A DNA stretch of 64,000 nt, taken from assembly GCF_000222485.1 (NCBI RefSeq), contig NC_015914.1:1736001-1800000 (forward strand). Reading direction: 5' to 3'. Below the pieces are notes generated by a model, which was not told the origin of the DNA, searched no databases, and saw only the letters and a list, made by a program, of their open reading frames with translations. The position numbers and the translations under genes are program-made. This stretch comes from Cyclobacterium marinum DSM 745. Its GTDB lineage: Bacteria; Bacteroidota; Bacteroidia; Cytophagales; Cyclobacteriaceae. Numbering within the stretch: position 1 is the stretch's first letter; the number at the start of each line of letters is the position of its first letter. Of this stretch, positions 1 through 10,400 are shown one piece after another.

Positions 1-604
1 TGACATTTTCAAATGAAAGCGTATTCATCAAATGCATCATATCAACTTTGATGTATTCAATTATGGGTGCCAGTGAATCATTTTTCACTGCTGTCTGGAA
101 GTATAACGCTCCCCGTAAAAAATGTTGTGTGGAATCAGTAACAAAAAATTGAAATTGAGTTGGCACCTCCCCGCTTAGTTCAGAGACAAAGCCGCTATAG
201 CCTTTGGGTGTCATTAAAACAGCTTCATCGATTCCATAAGCTTTAACCTGGTGTTTGAAGGTCAAACTCATTGCATCATTCAAATAAGTTTTGAACAACT
301 CTTCATCTCCATTGATTTCCTTGTATGTCAGGTGCACTCGGGCCTCAAGCCCTGGGTAATGAACATTGGTCCAAGTCTCTTCATCAAGGTTAAAGGAGTC
401 TCGTTCAATCTGTGCATAGGCAGAATGTTCAAAATCATAAGGCAAATTTTTATTTAGAGAAACAAAATCCCGCTCCGGTAAATCAATGCGGTTATAGCCT
501 GTAGGTTTGGGAAGGTAGTCTTCGCTACATGCCCCCATCACTACTAAGGCTAACCAACAAATGGCCAAAGCGGGATTTTGATATAGTTTTTTTAAAAAAA
601 ACAT
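1..604 (-). CDS. gldD: Gliding motility lipoprotein GldD (3' end cut by window edge)
   Basis: Lipoprotein of the Bacteroidota gliding / type IX secretion machinery, anchored in the cell envelope. About 201 codons are visible before the window ends without a stop; the family is of similar length, so only a few residues should be missing. Seen: a hydrophobic N-terminus ending in a lipobox (VMGAC, Cys26), then SEDYLPKPTGYNRIDLPE, a GldD-type start of the mature protein, and near the C-terminus VTDSTQHFLRGALYF, which matches the conserved GldD block as I remember it. The start ATG shares one base with the stop of the upstream nitroreductase (TAATG), so the two are probably translationally coupled. 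The exact molecular role of GldD is not known; in flavobacteria it is required for gliding. Confidence 0.85.
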   Translation of the reverse strand, partial: MFFLKKLYQNPALAICWLALVVMGACSEDYLPKPTGYNRIDLPERDFVSLNKNLPYDFEHSAYAQIERDSFNLDEETWTNVHYPGLEARVHLTYKEINGDEELFKTYLNDAMSLTFKHQVKAYGIDEAVLMTPKGYSGFVSELSGEVPTQFQFFVTDSTQHFLRGALYFQTAVKNDSLAPIIEYIKVDMMHLMNTLSFENV

Positions 605-1212
605 TATTCTTTTACCCAGGTCACTTTATCAGATAGCGGACTTCTCTTCCCTTCCGGCCAACCATCCGATACCGGCTTGGCTACAAAAAAGAAGCCCATC
701 AGCATGTCTTCGTCACCCAAGCCAAAAAAGCCCTTTGCTTCCGGCCAAAAAGTAGGAGCCCCTGTACTCCAATAAGCTGCTAACCCTCTAGCGCTTGCAG
801 TTAAGTACATGTTCTGAACAGCCATAGCTACAGATGAAATTTCCTCCATTTCGGGAAGGTTTGCCCGCAAGTCTCTCTTCATGCCAATTGCAATTACATG
901 AGAAGCTTTCAATGGGTTTTCTTTCAGCTTATTGTATACCGATTCTTTGAAAACCCCAGTCTTTTTACTACGCTCCTTGTATAAATTGGACTGATAATCG
1001 GCTAATTTTTTTAAGCCATCGCCAGAGAAAACAACAAAGCGCCAAGGCTCTGTAAGCTTATGGGTAGGTGCCCAATTGGCATTCTCCAAAAGCTCCTTGA
1101 TGATCCCATCTTCAACAGGATCATTTTCCTTAAACTGGGCCACAAACTGAGACCTCCTGTTGCGTATAACTTTATTGACTTCTTCTATATTGAATACAGG
1201 CCTGCTGTTCAT
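604..1212 (-). CDS. Nitroreductase family protein
   Basis: Predicted FMN-dependent NAD(P)H oxidoreductase of the nitroreductase fold, cytoplasmic, 202 residues (normal size for the compact subgroup). Seen: the N-terminal pattern IRNRRSQFVAQF (family signature for FMN phosphate binding), NANWAPTHKLTEPWRFVVF typical of the second FMN-contacting segment, and a C-terminal half with a small-residue-rich helix (ASARGLAAYWSTG). No signal peptide. It follows the TonB receptor by 21 bases and overlaps gldD by one base, so it is likely read from the same transcript. The physiological substrate cannot be told from sequence; a quinone, flavin or nitro compound are all possible. Confidence 0.85.
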   Translation of the reverse strand: MNSRPVFNIEEVNKVIRNRRSQFVAQFKENDPVEDGIIKELLENANWAPTHKLTEPWRFVVFSGDGLKKLADYQSNLYKERSKKTGVFKESVYNKLKENPLKASHVIAIGMKRDLRANLPEMEEISSVAMAVQNMYLTASARGLAAYWSTGAPTFWPEAKGFFGLGDEDMLMGFFFVAKPVSDGWPEGKRSPLSDKVTWVKE

Positions 1213-1233
1213 AAATAATTTTTTTTGAGATTG

Positions 1234-3486
1234 TTAATATCTTAGTCCAACCTTAATCCCCCCATAAAAGTTTCTTGGTGCTGCCGGTTGGAAATACCTT
1301 CCGCCATATGGATTCAGATCATTGCCAAGGCTATAACTCGCATTGCTCAAATTCTGTACCCCAAAATAAAACTCGAGATCAAGGGCATTTCCTACATCAC
1401 CTCTCCAACCTACTCTTGAATTCATCAAATGGTAAGCCTCCTGAAATACCGTATTGGCATCATTCAAAGGAATATCATCTACAAATTGATGAGTGAAATT
1501 CAAATAAAAACCGGGCTTAGTTTTGATATCTAGCTGATTGACCAAAGTATTAGGAGCTACGCCGGTAAGGTCATTTCCACTATAATCATCATCGCCCTTC
1601 ATAAATTCATCAAATTTGAAATAATGTCCGGTAAAAGAATGGGTAACTTTAACTTCCTGAACAAAACCTAATTGTTTTCTAATCAAAGCATAATCAACCA
1701 TTAACTCAACACCTTTTTGATTGGTGGCTCCTGCATTTCTGAAAAGGACAACCCCATCTTCATTAACGAAGGTGGTGATGGTTTCATCCAATTTAAAATA
1801 AAATACAGACCCGTCTACATTTACCTTTCCTTTGTTGAAACTGGAACGGTAGCCCAGTTCGTAATTCACCCCTTTTTCTGCTTCCAGATCCAAATTAATA
1901 GACCCTTCATTGGTTCTTACTTCATCAATGGTCGGGGGAGAAAAGCCTGAACTAATGCTTGCATGTAAGGCCGAATTGGCATTTAATTTTGCAGATAAGG
2001 CAACTCTAGGGACAACTACAAGATCAAAATTACGCGTGGCATTGGATGGCACTCCGTTGATCGCATCTATATTTCTGGCAATATCAAAACTGGAAAAGTT
2101 TTCACTTAGACCTACAGTCATAAGCAGATTGTCGGTAAGCTCTGCTTCAAGTTGTTGAAAAAGAAATGAAGTGGTGGTCAGCAACTCATCCCCAAAACGG
2201 ATGGTATCAATTTGCCCTCCATTGTTTCCGAAATTAAGTGCTGAAGTCTTTGAAAGCTGGTATTCACCACCTCCAATAAGCCTTACAGGTATGTTCGCCC
2301 AAATGTCATCATAAGTAAAGCTTGTTCTACCTCCGTAGCTAAACTGCGTTTCCTTTTTGTAATCTGTGTTGAAAGGATTTTCAAAATCAGTAGTATTGAT
2401 ATAAAGGGAAGTCTTATTGTCCAAATTATGGTTAAACCTGTAATCATGAGACAAGGTACCAAACATGGATTTCTGACTGATTGAGGCGTTCATTGCAGCT
2501 GACCCTGGCCTTGCCTGCTGTGGATTCTCTGCCAGCTGATCTGCTGTCAATGCTCCGGGCAACTCATAGAAAAGGTCAGAGTAAAGTATTTGTGTAGTAA
2601 GCTTTTGTTTCTTGGAAGGCTGATAATAACCTGTGACTTGAACAACTTCTCTATCCATGGCTGTATGGTCTCTGTATCCATCAGATTTTTGACTGGTATA
2701 GCCAACAGAAATTCCACCATTTTCCAATTTCTGATCAATTCCTAAACGGTATCGAACCAAGCCAAAATCCCCCACAGAAAGAGCTGCACTTATTTTGTTT
2801 TCATCTATGGACTCCTTGCTGGTAAAGCTGATAACTCCACCATTTCCGGCGCCATAGATACTTCCTGCAGGGCCTTTAATTATTTCAGTATTTTGAATAT
2901 TGGATAAGTCAAGCATGTTCAATGCTGTAGTACCATCAGCTGCAGTAAATGGCATACCATTCCAATAAACTTTTACATTTCTCACCCCAAAAGGAGCACG
3001 CAAAGAACTTCCTCGAATGGAAACCCTATAGCTTGCAGGTGCTCTTTCTTCAATTCGAATACCGGGCTTTGTATTAAAAGCCTGAACCAATGAAGTTTCA
3101 TTAAATCGATACAGCTCTGCTTCAGCCACCCTTGCTATACCGGCAGCCTGTTCCAACAATGGTCTTTCGGATTCAAATGAACTTACCAATACTTCAGTTA
3201 ATGCATTTTCTCCCCTTTCCAAATATACCGTTACCTCCCCGGAAGCGGGGATTAAAACCATTTGATCAACAAAGGCAATATGTGAGAAAAGCAAATTAGA
3301 AGGCTCAGTCAAATCCACTGTCAATTCGCCCTGCTCATTAGCGGTTACCGCTTTTCGGGTGTCTACCTTTACGGTTACAAAAGACACAGGTTCTTGAGAA
3401 TCAGCATCCAAAACTTTAATATTCGTCTGGGCGAAAAGCCCCATCGGAAGAAGCAATATTAATAATAGTTGTAATCTTAATTTCAT
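1234..3486 (-). CDS. TonB-dependent outer-membrane receptor
   Basis: Outer-membrane beta-barrel importer energised by TonB. I place the start at the ATG at 3486 (750 residues) because it gives a clean signal peptide (MKLRLQLLLILLLPMGLFAQ); the frame stays open further upstream only through a TTG. Domains: carboxypeptidase-regulatory-like beta domain about residues 22-95 (VLDADSQEPVSFVTVKV), plug domain about 100-230 with the typical segment IEIIKGPAG-like (TEIIKGPAGSIYGAGNGG), then a barrel to the end, finishing in an aromatic (LRY). Closest in style to FecA / siderophore-type receptors, but the ligand is unknown. It heads a group with the nitroreductase and gldD; the 149-base gap to the divergent dehydrogenase genes must hold promoters for both directions. 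Confidence 0.85.
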   Translation of the reverse strand: MKLRLQLLLILLLPMGLFAQTNIKVLDADSQEPVSFVTVKVDTRKAVTANEQGELTVDLTEPSNLLFSHIAFVDQMVLIPASGEVTVYLERGENALTEVLVSSFESERPLLEQAAGIARVAEAELYRFNETSLVQAFNTKPGIRIEERAPASYRVSIRGSSLRAPFGVRNVKVYWNGMPFTAADGTTALNMLDLSNIQNTEIIKGPAGSIYGAGNGGVISFTSKESIDENKISAALSVGDFGLVRYRLGIDQKLENGGISVGYTSQKSDGYRDHTAMDREVVQVTGYYQPSKKQKLTTQILYSDLFYELPGALTADQLAENPQQARPGSAAMNASISQKSMFGTLSHDYRFNHNLDNKTSLYINTTDFENPFNTDYKKETQFSYGGRTSFTYDDIWANIPVRLIGGGEYQLSKTSALNFGNNGGQIDTIRFGDELLTTTSFLFQQLEAELTDNLLMTVGLSENFSSFDIARNIDAINGVPSNATRNFDLVVVPRVALSAKLNANSALHASISSGFSPPTIDEVRTNEGSINLDLEAEKGVNYELGYRSSFNKGKVNVDGSVFYFKLDETITTFVNEDGVVLFRNAGATNQKGVELMVDYALIRKQLGFVQEVKVTHSFTGHYFKFDEFMKGDDDYSGNDLTGVAPNTLVNQLDIKTKPGFYLNFTHQFVDDIPLNDANTVFQEAYHLMNSRVGWRGDVGNALDLEFYFGVQNLSNASYSLGNDLNPYGGRYFQPAAPRNFYGGIKVGLRY

Positions 3487-3635
3487 TTTTTTTATATTAT
3501 AATAGTGGTGGTTAAGTTTCAATCGTAAAATTAACCTATTTTTAAGGGAAATTAGCACCAATGAAAAAAACCTTGGACTGTTAATCAAAAATTTAATAAC
3601 TTGTTCGAGTATTTTCATTTTACCCAAAAAATATT

Positions 3636-4178
3636 ATGGATAGAAGATCCGCTATGAAGCAATTAGCGATTCTAACCGGAGGGGCGGTATTAATGCCTGC
3701 CTGCAACTTCAGTGAGGAATCCATTTTGCAAGCCTATCAAAACCTACAAATTACCCAAAGTGATCATGCTTTGTTGAGCCAAGTGACCAATACAATTTTT
3801 CCCGGCACCACACTCAAAAAAGCCGAAGAATTGATGATCCCGGACTTTGTTCTGCTTATGAGTAACGACTGTTTAAATGCAGATCAACAAAACGGTTTCG
3901 TAAAAGGGCTTAAAGGCTGGGAAGATTTTTCAAAGAAAACCTTTGGCAAAGCATTTTCTAAAATGGACCAAAAAGAGGCAGAAGAAGCTATAATAAAAGG
4001 AATGGCATTGGAAGGAGAGAATGATAGTGAAGCCGGCTATACCCGCCAATTCTTAAATACCACCAAACGTTTTGCCCTGCAGGGATACCTCAATTCTGAA
4101 TATTTCATGACAGAAATAAAGCCATACGAACTGGTTCCTGCACGTTTTTATGGCAGTAAATTAATTGAAAACGCATAA
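3636..4178 (+). CDS. Gluconate 2-dehydrogenase subunit 3 family protein (Tat-exported small subunit)
   Basis: Small partner subunit for a GMC-type periplasmic dehydrogenase, 180 residues. Seen: a twin-arginine N-terminus (MDRRSAMKQLAILTGG) followed by a hydrophobic stretch ending MPAC, so it is probably Tat-exported and perhaps lipidated. The mature part has the family pattern of helices after an LLSQVTNTIFPGT motif. Fifteen bases downstream begins the GMC catalytic subunit, which lacks its own export signal; in known three-subunit sugar and alcohol dehydrogenases the small subunit carries the catalytic subunit out through Tat, and I infer the same here. Confidence 0.85.
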   Translation: MDRRSAMKQLAILTGGAVLMPACNFSEESILQAYQNLQITQSDHALLSQVTNTIFPGTTLKKAEELMIPDFVLLMSNDCLNADQQNGFVKGLKGWEDFSKKTFGKAFSKMDQKEAEEAIIKGMALEGENDSEAGYTRQFLNTTKRFALQGYLNSEYFMTEIKPYELVPARFYGSKLIENA

Positions 4179-4193
4179 ATTAGATAGGACCCA

Positions 4194-5903
4194 ATGGCCA
4201 ATTTGAATATAAAAAGCAAAAAAGAAAACAGCTATGATGCCATCGTCATCGGCTCCGGAATAAGTGGGGGCTGGGCTGCCAAAGAATTTTGTGAGAAGGG
4301 ATTGAATACCCTGGTTCTTGAAAGAGGACGGGAAGTAAAGCATGTCAAAGATTACCCCACTACCAACAGCATGCCTTGGGAACTTGAGCACAGGGGAGGC
4401 ATCCTCGAAAGTGTAAAAGAAGAAAATCCGGTGGTAAGCAGATGTTATGCATATAAAGAAGATACCAAACACTTCTTCGTAAAAGATACCGAACATCCCT
4501 ATGTTCAAGAAAAACCATTTGACTGGATTCGTGGCTACCAAACCGGAGGAAAATCCCTACTTTGGGCCAGACAGGTGCAGCGTTGGAGTGATTTCGATTT
4601 TGAAGGTCCTGCCAGAGATGGATTTGCTGTGGACTGGCCCATCCGCTACAAAGACCTGGCGCCTTGGTACAGCCATGTAGAAAAATTCATCGGCGTTTCG
4701 GGTAACAAAGACGGTAAACCAAATTTGCCGGATGGAGAATTTTTGCCTCCATTTGAATTGACAGCCGGAGAAAAATATTTTAAGGAATTCCTGAGAAACA
4801 ATTACCCGGAAAGGGAAATCGTTGTTGCACGCTGTGCACATATCACCGGAAACCAGGAATTCTATGCCAAACAAGGCAGAACCCTGTGTCAAAACAGAAC
4901 CCTTTGCCAGCGAGGTTGTCCCTTTGGTGGATATTTCAGTAGCAATTCCTCCACGCTACCTTGGGCTGCCAAAACAGGCAACCTTACCATGCACCATCAT
5001 GCAGTGGTGCACTCTATCATTTATGACGATGCCAAAGGTAAGGCCACGGGAGTAAGGGTAATCGATGCCCAAACCAAAGAGATGAAGGAGTTCTACGCAG
5101 AAGTCATTTTTGTCAATGCCAGTGCTTTGAATACCAATTTAATTTTGCTGAATTCTACTTCCAGTCGCTTTCCCAATGGTCTTGGCAATGACAGTGGTGT
5201 GCTAGGCAAATATGTAGCCTTTCATAATTATCGTGCAGGCATCTCTGCAGAATACGATGGATTGAAGGAATACACCACTGAAGGCAGAAGACCTACTTCA
5301 GGTTATTTCCCAAGGTTCAGAAACCTACACAAGCAGGAAACGAACTTCCTTAGAGGCTATGCAGCAGGATTTAGCTCAGGAAGAAGCAGTTACAATGACT
5401 ATTCGGGCATTGGCGATGACCTGGAGAAATCCATGGCAAAAGCTCCCGAGTATGGTCCTTGGCGCATGGGCTCCCACATGATGGGGGAAACCATTCCTAA
5501 AGAAGAAAGTCAGGTAAGCCTGGACTCCGAACTTAAGGATGAATGGGGTATACCACAGCTCAAAATCTCCATGGATTATGACGACAATGATGAGGCCATG
5601 ATCAAGGATTATTTGGAGCAAATGTCGGAAATGTTTGAAGCAGCAGGTTTCACCAATATCCGTACTAGGGATGACAAACGTGCACCAGGCCTGGACATCC
5701 ACGAAATGGGAGGCGCCAGAATGGGCAAAGAACCGAAAACATCCGTACTCAATAAATGGAATCAGGTACATGCTTGCCCAAATGTATACGTTACGGATGG
5801 TGCCTGCATGACCTCCACCAGTACCCAAAACCCTTCCCTTACTTATATGGCAATTACGGCTAGGGCCGTTGATCATGCAGTGAAGACAAGGGGTAAAAGT
5901 TAA
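4194..5903 (+). CDS. GMC family FAD-dependent oxidoreductase
   Basis: Catalytic flavoprotein subunit of a periplasmic sugar or alcohol dehydrogenase, 569 residues. Seen: ADP-binding Rossmann motif GSGISGGWAAKEF (glycines at about 20, 22, 25), an acidic residue ending the second strand (LVLERG), a cysteine-containing segment TLCQNRTLCQRGCPFGG typical of the gluconate / glucoside 3-dehydrogenase subgroup, and the C-terminal GMC block with HEMGGARMG (His503 region) and TQNPSLTYMAIT (Asn546), the usual catalytic His-Asn pair. No signal peptide. It follows the Tat-type small subunit by 15 bases and is closed by a strong hairpin-T terminator. Substrate unknown; a 3-keto-sugar-forming activity is one family possibility. 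Confidence 0.88.
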   Translation: MANLNIKSKKENSYDAIVIGSGISGGWAAKEFCEKGLNTLVLERGREVKHVKDYPTTNSMPWELEHRGGILESVKEENPVVSRCYAYKEDTKHFFVKDTEHPYVQEKPFDWIRGYQTGGKSLLWARQVQRWSDFDFEGPARDGFAVDWPIRYKDLAPWYSHVEKFIGVSGNKDGKPNLPDGEFLPPFELTAGEKYFKEFLRNNYPEREIVVARCAHITGNQEFYAKQGRTLCQNRTLCQRGCPFGGYFSSNSSTLPWAAKTGNLTMHHHAVVHSIIYDDAKGKATGVRVIDAQTKEMKEFYAEVIFVNASALNTNLILLNSTSSRFPNGLGNDSGVLGKYVAFHNYRAGISAEYDGLKEYTTEGRRPTSGYFPRFRNLHKQETNFLRGYAAGFSSGRSSYNDYSGIGDDLEKSMAKAPEYGPWRMGSHMMGETIPKEESQVSLDSELKDEWGIPQLKISMDYDDNDEAMIKDYLEQMSEMFEAAGFTNIRTRDDKRAPGLDIHEMGGARMGKEPKTSVLNKWNQVHACPNVYVTDGACMTSTSTQNPSLTYMAITARAVDHAVKTRGKS

Positions 5904-5945
5904 ATCAACAATAAAATAGGTAAACCCAAAAGGGTTAATCAGATA

Positions 5946-5974
5946 GGCCGGGAATATTTTCCGGCCTTTTTTTT
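5946..5974 (+). terminator. Rho-independent terminator after the GMC dehydrogenase
   Basis: A GGCCGG / CCGGCC stem extended by weaker pairs around a short AT-rich loop, followed by an unbroken run of T. It sits about 40 bases after the GMC stop codon. Confidence 0.8.
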
Positions 5975-6176
5975 TGGGTTGAAAAATCTATTCTTCCCAC
6001 AACAAATTGTCACTGCGAACCCTATTTTGGGGAGGGGGTTGGCGTAGCAAAGGGTATGTGTTGTTGTTTTGATACCTGTACAATCCCCACCAAATATGTC
6101 TACCTGATTTGGTAAAATTGGCCTCTGAGTAGTTACTGATTGCCCATGAGCGATAACGCTTGATGTACAATGCACG

Positions 6177-6293
6177 AGATTTTGTCAAAATTGTTGCTAA
6201 AAACAGGCAACAATACCGCCAAAATCATGATGTATATATCTCCTTACCATGGGCTGCACCCATGGCTTTGATATTTTGGCCTTTCAGGCCTTT
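6177..6293 (+). repeat. Three-hairpin intergenic repeat, copy 1
   Basis: About 117 bases with three successive stem-loops: ATTGTTGC/GCAACAAT, CCATGGG/CCCATGG (6247-6265, loop CTGCA) and GGCCT/AGGCC. A second copy lies inverted at 11557-11674. Between copies the middle stem changes from CCATGGG/CCCATGG to CCACGGG/CCCGTGG, a compensatory change that keeps pairing. This looks like a REP/BIME-type dispersed element; no transposase for it is in the window. The rest of the gene-free stretch 5975-6617 shows nothing else I can identify. Confidence 0.7.
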
Positions 6294-6617
6294 AGTGATT
6301 TTACCGTTCTATGAGAATTACCATAAGATGGGTTTCATAATAGTTGAACAGATAATTCTCAAAATCCACATCAAAAATATTTTTCTTTTGGCTATAGCCA
6401 GATTGTTGAGCTGAGAAACTTTCACTACGAAAACTAAGGTAGAATGGGAATTACAAATTCCCTGTGATAGGAAGGTGTAGATTAAATCAACACCTAGATT
6501 GGGTTAATACAGGAACCTATTCTTATAAAAACCCTCGCTAAAAAACTTATTTCTCACCTATAATATTGACAATGTATCAGCTATTCAATAACTTAAAACA
6601 AATTAAACCCTAAAGCC

Positions 6618-6737
6618 ATGAACATCGTTTGGATTGTTATTTTAGTTATTACAGCAGCGCTAGGAGGAGCATTTGTTTACCTGATGGTAAATAAGATAAG
6701 ATCAGGACAAAAATCAATTAAAGATAAATCCCTCTAA
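6618..6737 (+). CDS. Small single-pass membrane protein (39 aa)
   Basis: Short reading frame beginning MNIVWIVILVITAALGG, one transmembrane helix (about residues 3-23) followed by a basic tail (KIRSGQKSIKDKSL). Small proteins with one helix and a charged cytosolic tail are common and usually unannotated. It stands alone between a terminator and the convergent lspA gene. I do not recognise a family; the evidence is composition, ATG start and the positive-inside charge pattern, so translation is likely but not certain. Confidence 0.5.
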   Translation: MNIVWIVILVITAALGGAFVYLMVNKIRSGQKSIKDKSL

Positions 6738-6839
6738 GAAAATAAAGAAATTGAAAGTTCAGCACTCATGGCAAATTAAAAAAAGCGATAAAGCCCTTAT
6801 AGAACTTTACCGCCTCTCTATTCCTTAAATTGAATACCT

Positions 6840-7481
6840 TTACTTCTCGTCAATAAACTGTTTTTGAACCTGGTCTTCTTCCTCATTTTTTCCATTTTCC
6901 TCATTCTCTTCATCAAAGAAACGCTTCTGGAAAATAAGGATGATGCCTACACCTACAAAAATGGAAGCATCGGCTATATTGAATATTGGCCATAGGGCTG
7001 TGTAGCCTCCACCAAAGATTGGAATCCACTCCGGTACAAAGCCTTCCCAAATGTCAATGTAAAACATGTCGACTACCTGTCCATGAAACCAAGGCGTAGC
7101 CGAATCAAAAGGGGCATTTCCAAGCCACACACCATAAAACACACTGTCTATAAGATTGCCTATTGCTCCACCGAGTATCATGGCAATACATACAATGTAT
7201 CCGGGATGTGCTTTTTTAGTGATGAGGGAATACAAATAATAACCTATACCAAACATGGCTACCAAGCGAAAACTGGTCAGCAAAAGTTTCCCATATTCGG
7301 AACCTAGCTGCATACCAAAGGCCATTCCCGGATTGGTGGTATAATGTAACTTGAACCAATCACCAAAAACTTTGATCTGTCCCGCCGTTCCAAAATCCAT
7401 TCCGTAATGGACCATCATCTTCACTGCCTGATCAATAACGATCACCAGTAAGGTGATGCCAAAATACTTCCAATATTTCAT
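6840..7481 (-). CDS. lspA: Lipoprotein signal peptidase (signal peptidase II)
   Basis: Inner-membrane aspartyl peptidase that removes signal peptides from diacylglyceryl-modified prolipoproteins. 213 residues, longer than the about 160 of proteobacterial forms because of a periplasmic insertion and a charged C-terminal tail. Seen: four membrane segments, the conserved ATG-proximal helix with IDQAVK, TTNPGMAFG, and the catalytic aspartates in GGAIGNLIDSV (Asp112) and FNIADASIFVG (Asp171). It starts two bases after the ileS stop, so both are on one transcript, an arrangement also usual in other phyla. The many lipobox proteins in this window would be its substrates. Confidence 0.95.
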   Translation of the reverse strand: MKYWKYFGITLLVIVIDQAVKMMVHYGMDFGTAGQIKVFGDWFKLHYTTNPGMAFGMQLGSEYGKLLLTSFRLVAMFGIGYYLYSLITKKAHPGYIVCIAMILGGAIGNLIDSVFYGVWLGNAPFDSATPWFHGQVVDMFYIDIWEGFVPEWIPIFGGGYTALWPIFNIADASIFVGVGIILIFQKRFFDEENEENGKNEEEDQVQKQFIDEK

Positions 7482-7483
7482 AT

Positions 7484-10400
7484 TTATACTTTCTCTACTT
7501 TAACGGCGAGTTCAAACTCATCCATGTCCAATACGGTGGAATTATTACTTGCCCCATCTAGGGTTAACGCTAATGCTTGTGTCTCAGTTTTAATATAGTC
7601 GGAGAAATTCAACAAAGCATTGTCCACAGTTTCATTCAAAGGAGCGATCTGAATTTGGATCTTATCCTGTACTTCAAGCCCCATGTCCTTACGCAGGTTC
7701 TGGATTCTGTTGACAAAATCCCTGGCAATACCTTCTTCCTTCAACTCGGTGCTTAAAGTAACATCCAAGGCCACAGTGATGCCATTGTCCGTTGCCACTG
7801 ACCAACCCGGAATATCCTGAGATTGGATCAATACTTCTTCCAATTTCAAGGTGGCAGCTTCTCCATCAATACTGATTTCCACTTGACCTTCCTTCTCAAT
7901 TTGAGCGATTTCTTCCTTGCCCCATTGCTGAATAATCTTGCTGACGGCTTTCATTTTAGGACCAAAACGCTTACCCAAAAGAGCAAAATTCGGCTTGACA
8001 CTCTTTACCAAAATGTCAGACGTATCGTCTATGTATTCAATTGATTTTATATTAACCTCTGATTTAATGAGGTCCTCTACATGGGCAATCAAGGCTTTGG
8101 TTTCTTCATTCAATACCGGTATAAGCACTTTCTGAAGTGGCTGCCTCACCTTTAATCTTTCCTTTTTTCTTAAGGAATGCACCAGAGATGAGATGTCCTG
8201 GGCCAACTGCATGCTGTTTTCCAAAGGCAAATTGATCAAGCTTTCGTTCGAAGGCTTCCAATCTGTCAAATGCACAGACAAAGCTTTCTTCTCCAAGCTA
8301 GCAGTAAGATTCTGGTACAACCAATCCGAATAAAAAGGAGCTACAGGGGACATCAAACGGGCAATTACTTCAAGGCATTCATACAAGGTTTCATAAGCAG
8401 CTTGCTTGTCTGCGTTCATGTCGCCTCGCCAAAAACGTTTTCTTGCCAAACGTACATACCAATTGGACAATTGATCCACGGTAAAATTCATAATAGCCCT
8501 TGAGGCCGGTGTTATGTCATAATTTTCGTAGGCCGTTTCTGTTTCTTTGATCAATGACTGAAGCTTGGAAAGGATCCATTGATCCAGTTCCGGACGTTCA
8601 TTCACAGGAATTGTATTAGCAGCGTCATAAGCAAATGCATCCAAATTGGCATAAAGCGCAAAGAAATTGTAGGTATTTTGAAGGGTTCCGAAAAACCTTC
8701 GTTGCACCTCCACTACGCCTTCTTTATTGAACTTTAAATTGTCCCAAGGATTGGCATTGCTCAACATGTACCAACGCAAAGCATCTGGTCCAAATTCCTT
8801 AAGTGTTTTGAATGGATCAACTGCATTGCCCAAACGTTTGGACATCTTGTTGCCATTTTTATCTAGGACCAAGCCATTGGCTATAACATTTTTGAAAGCT
8901 ACGCTATCAAATAACATTACCGCCAAGGTATGCAGGGTAAAGAACCAACCCCTTGTTTGGTCAACGCCTTCAGCGATAAAATCCGCAGGGTAGTTGGCCT
9001 TAAAGATTTCGTCATTTTCAAAAGGATAATGCCACTGTGCATAGGGCATGGCTCCGGAATCAAACCATACATCGATCAGATCCGGCTCACGGAACATCTT
9101 ATCCCCATTTTCTGCTACCAATACGATATCATCAACAAAAGGTCGGTGAAGATCCACCTCTTTGCCTTTGTATGGAGATTCTTTCATGTATCCTTTGGCT
9201 ACTGATTCTTCTATGGCTGCTTCCAATTCTGCCACCGAACCGATACACCTTGTTTGGGTGCCCTCCTTATTTCTCCAGATTGGCAAAGGTGTTCCCCAAA
9301 ACCTTGAGCGACTAAGGTTCCAGTCCACAAGATTCTCCAGCCAATTACCAAACCTTCCGGTTCCGGTAGATTCAGGTTTCCAATTGATGGTCTTATTAAA
9401 AGCTACCAGCTTGTCTTTATAGGCAGTAGTTTTGATAAACCAGCTTTCCAGTGGATAATACAATATAGGCATGTCTGTACGCCAGCAATGTGGGTAGCTG
9501 TGCTCGTACTTCTCTACTTTAAAGGCCTTGTTTTCATTTTTCAGAATGATGGAAATAATGACATCTGTGCTCTTGTAAGCCTTATCACTTTCATCATCGT
9601 GACTATAATTTTTGACATAAAAGTCATCTACACCAAAGGTCTTGTGTACGGGGATTTCATGCTCTTCAATTTTGGAAAGCAAATACTCACCCACCACAGG
9701 AAGGAACTTTCCTTTTTTATCCACAATAGGTATTTCCATACCTTTTTCATCTTTCAAAAATATCCCCGGAACATTTTGCTGTGCAAGGGTTCTGAAATCA
9801 TCTGCACCAAAGGCCTTGGCCAAATGAACAATTCCGGTACCATCTTCAGTGGTCACATAATCTGCCGAAATCACGGTAAATGCAGGTTCAGGAAGTGCCA
9901 ATTCTTCGATAGGAAACAATTGTTCATATTTCATTCCTATCAAATCCTTCCCCTTAACTTCTCCCACAATTTGATAAGGAATAACCTTGTCTCCGGGTTG
10001 ATAAGCATCCAAATCTACTTTAGCTCCTTTAGGATTAAAATAGGCCGACATCCTGGCCTTGGCCAATAGTACGGTCTGGGGTTCGTAGGTGTAAGGGTTA
10101 AATGTTTTGACCTTTACATAATCCAACTTCTCCCCGATGGCAAGGGCTGAATTGGAAGGCAGGGTCCAAGGCGTGGTAGTCCATGCCAAAATATAAAGGT
10201 CATCCTCACCTTTTACCTTAAACTGTGCAGTGATAGATGTGTCTTTTACATCTCGGTAACTTCCCGGCTGATTAAGTTCATGTGAACTTAGCCCTGTACC
10301 TGCAGCCGGTGAATAGGGCTGTATGGTATAGCCCTTGTAAATCAAGTCTTTTTCGTAAAGCTTTTTAAGCAAATGCCATAGACTCTCTACATACTTCACA

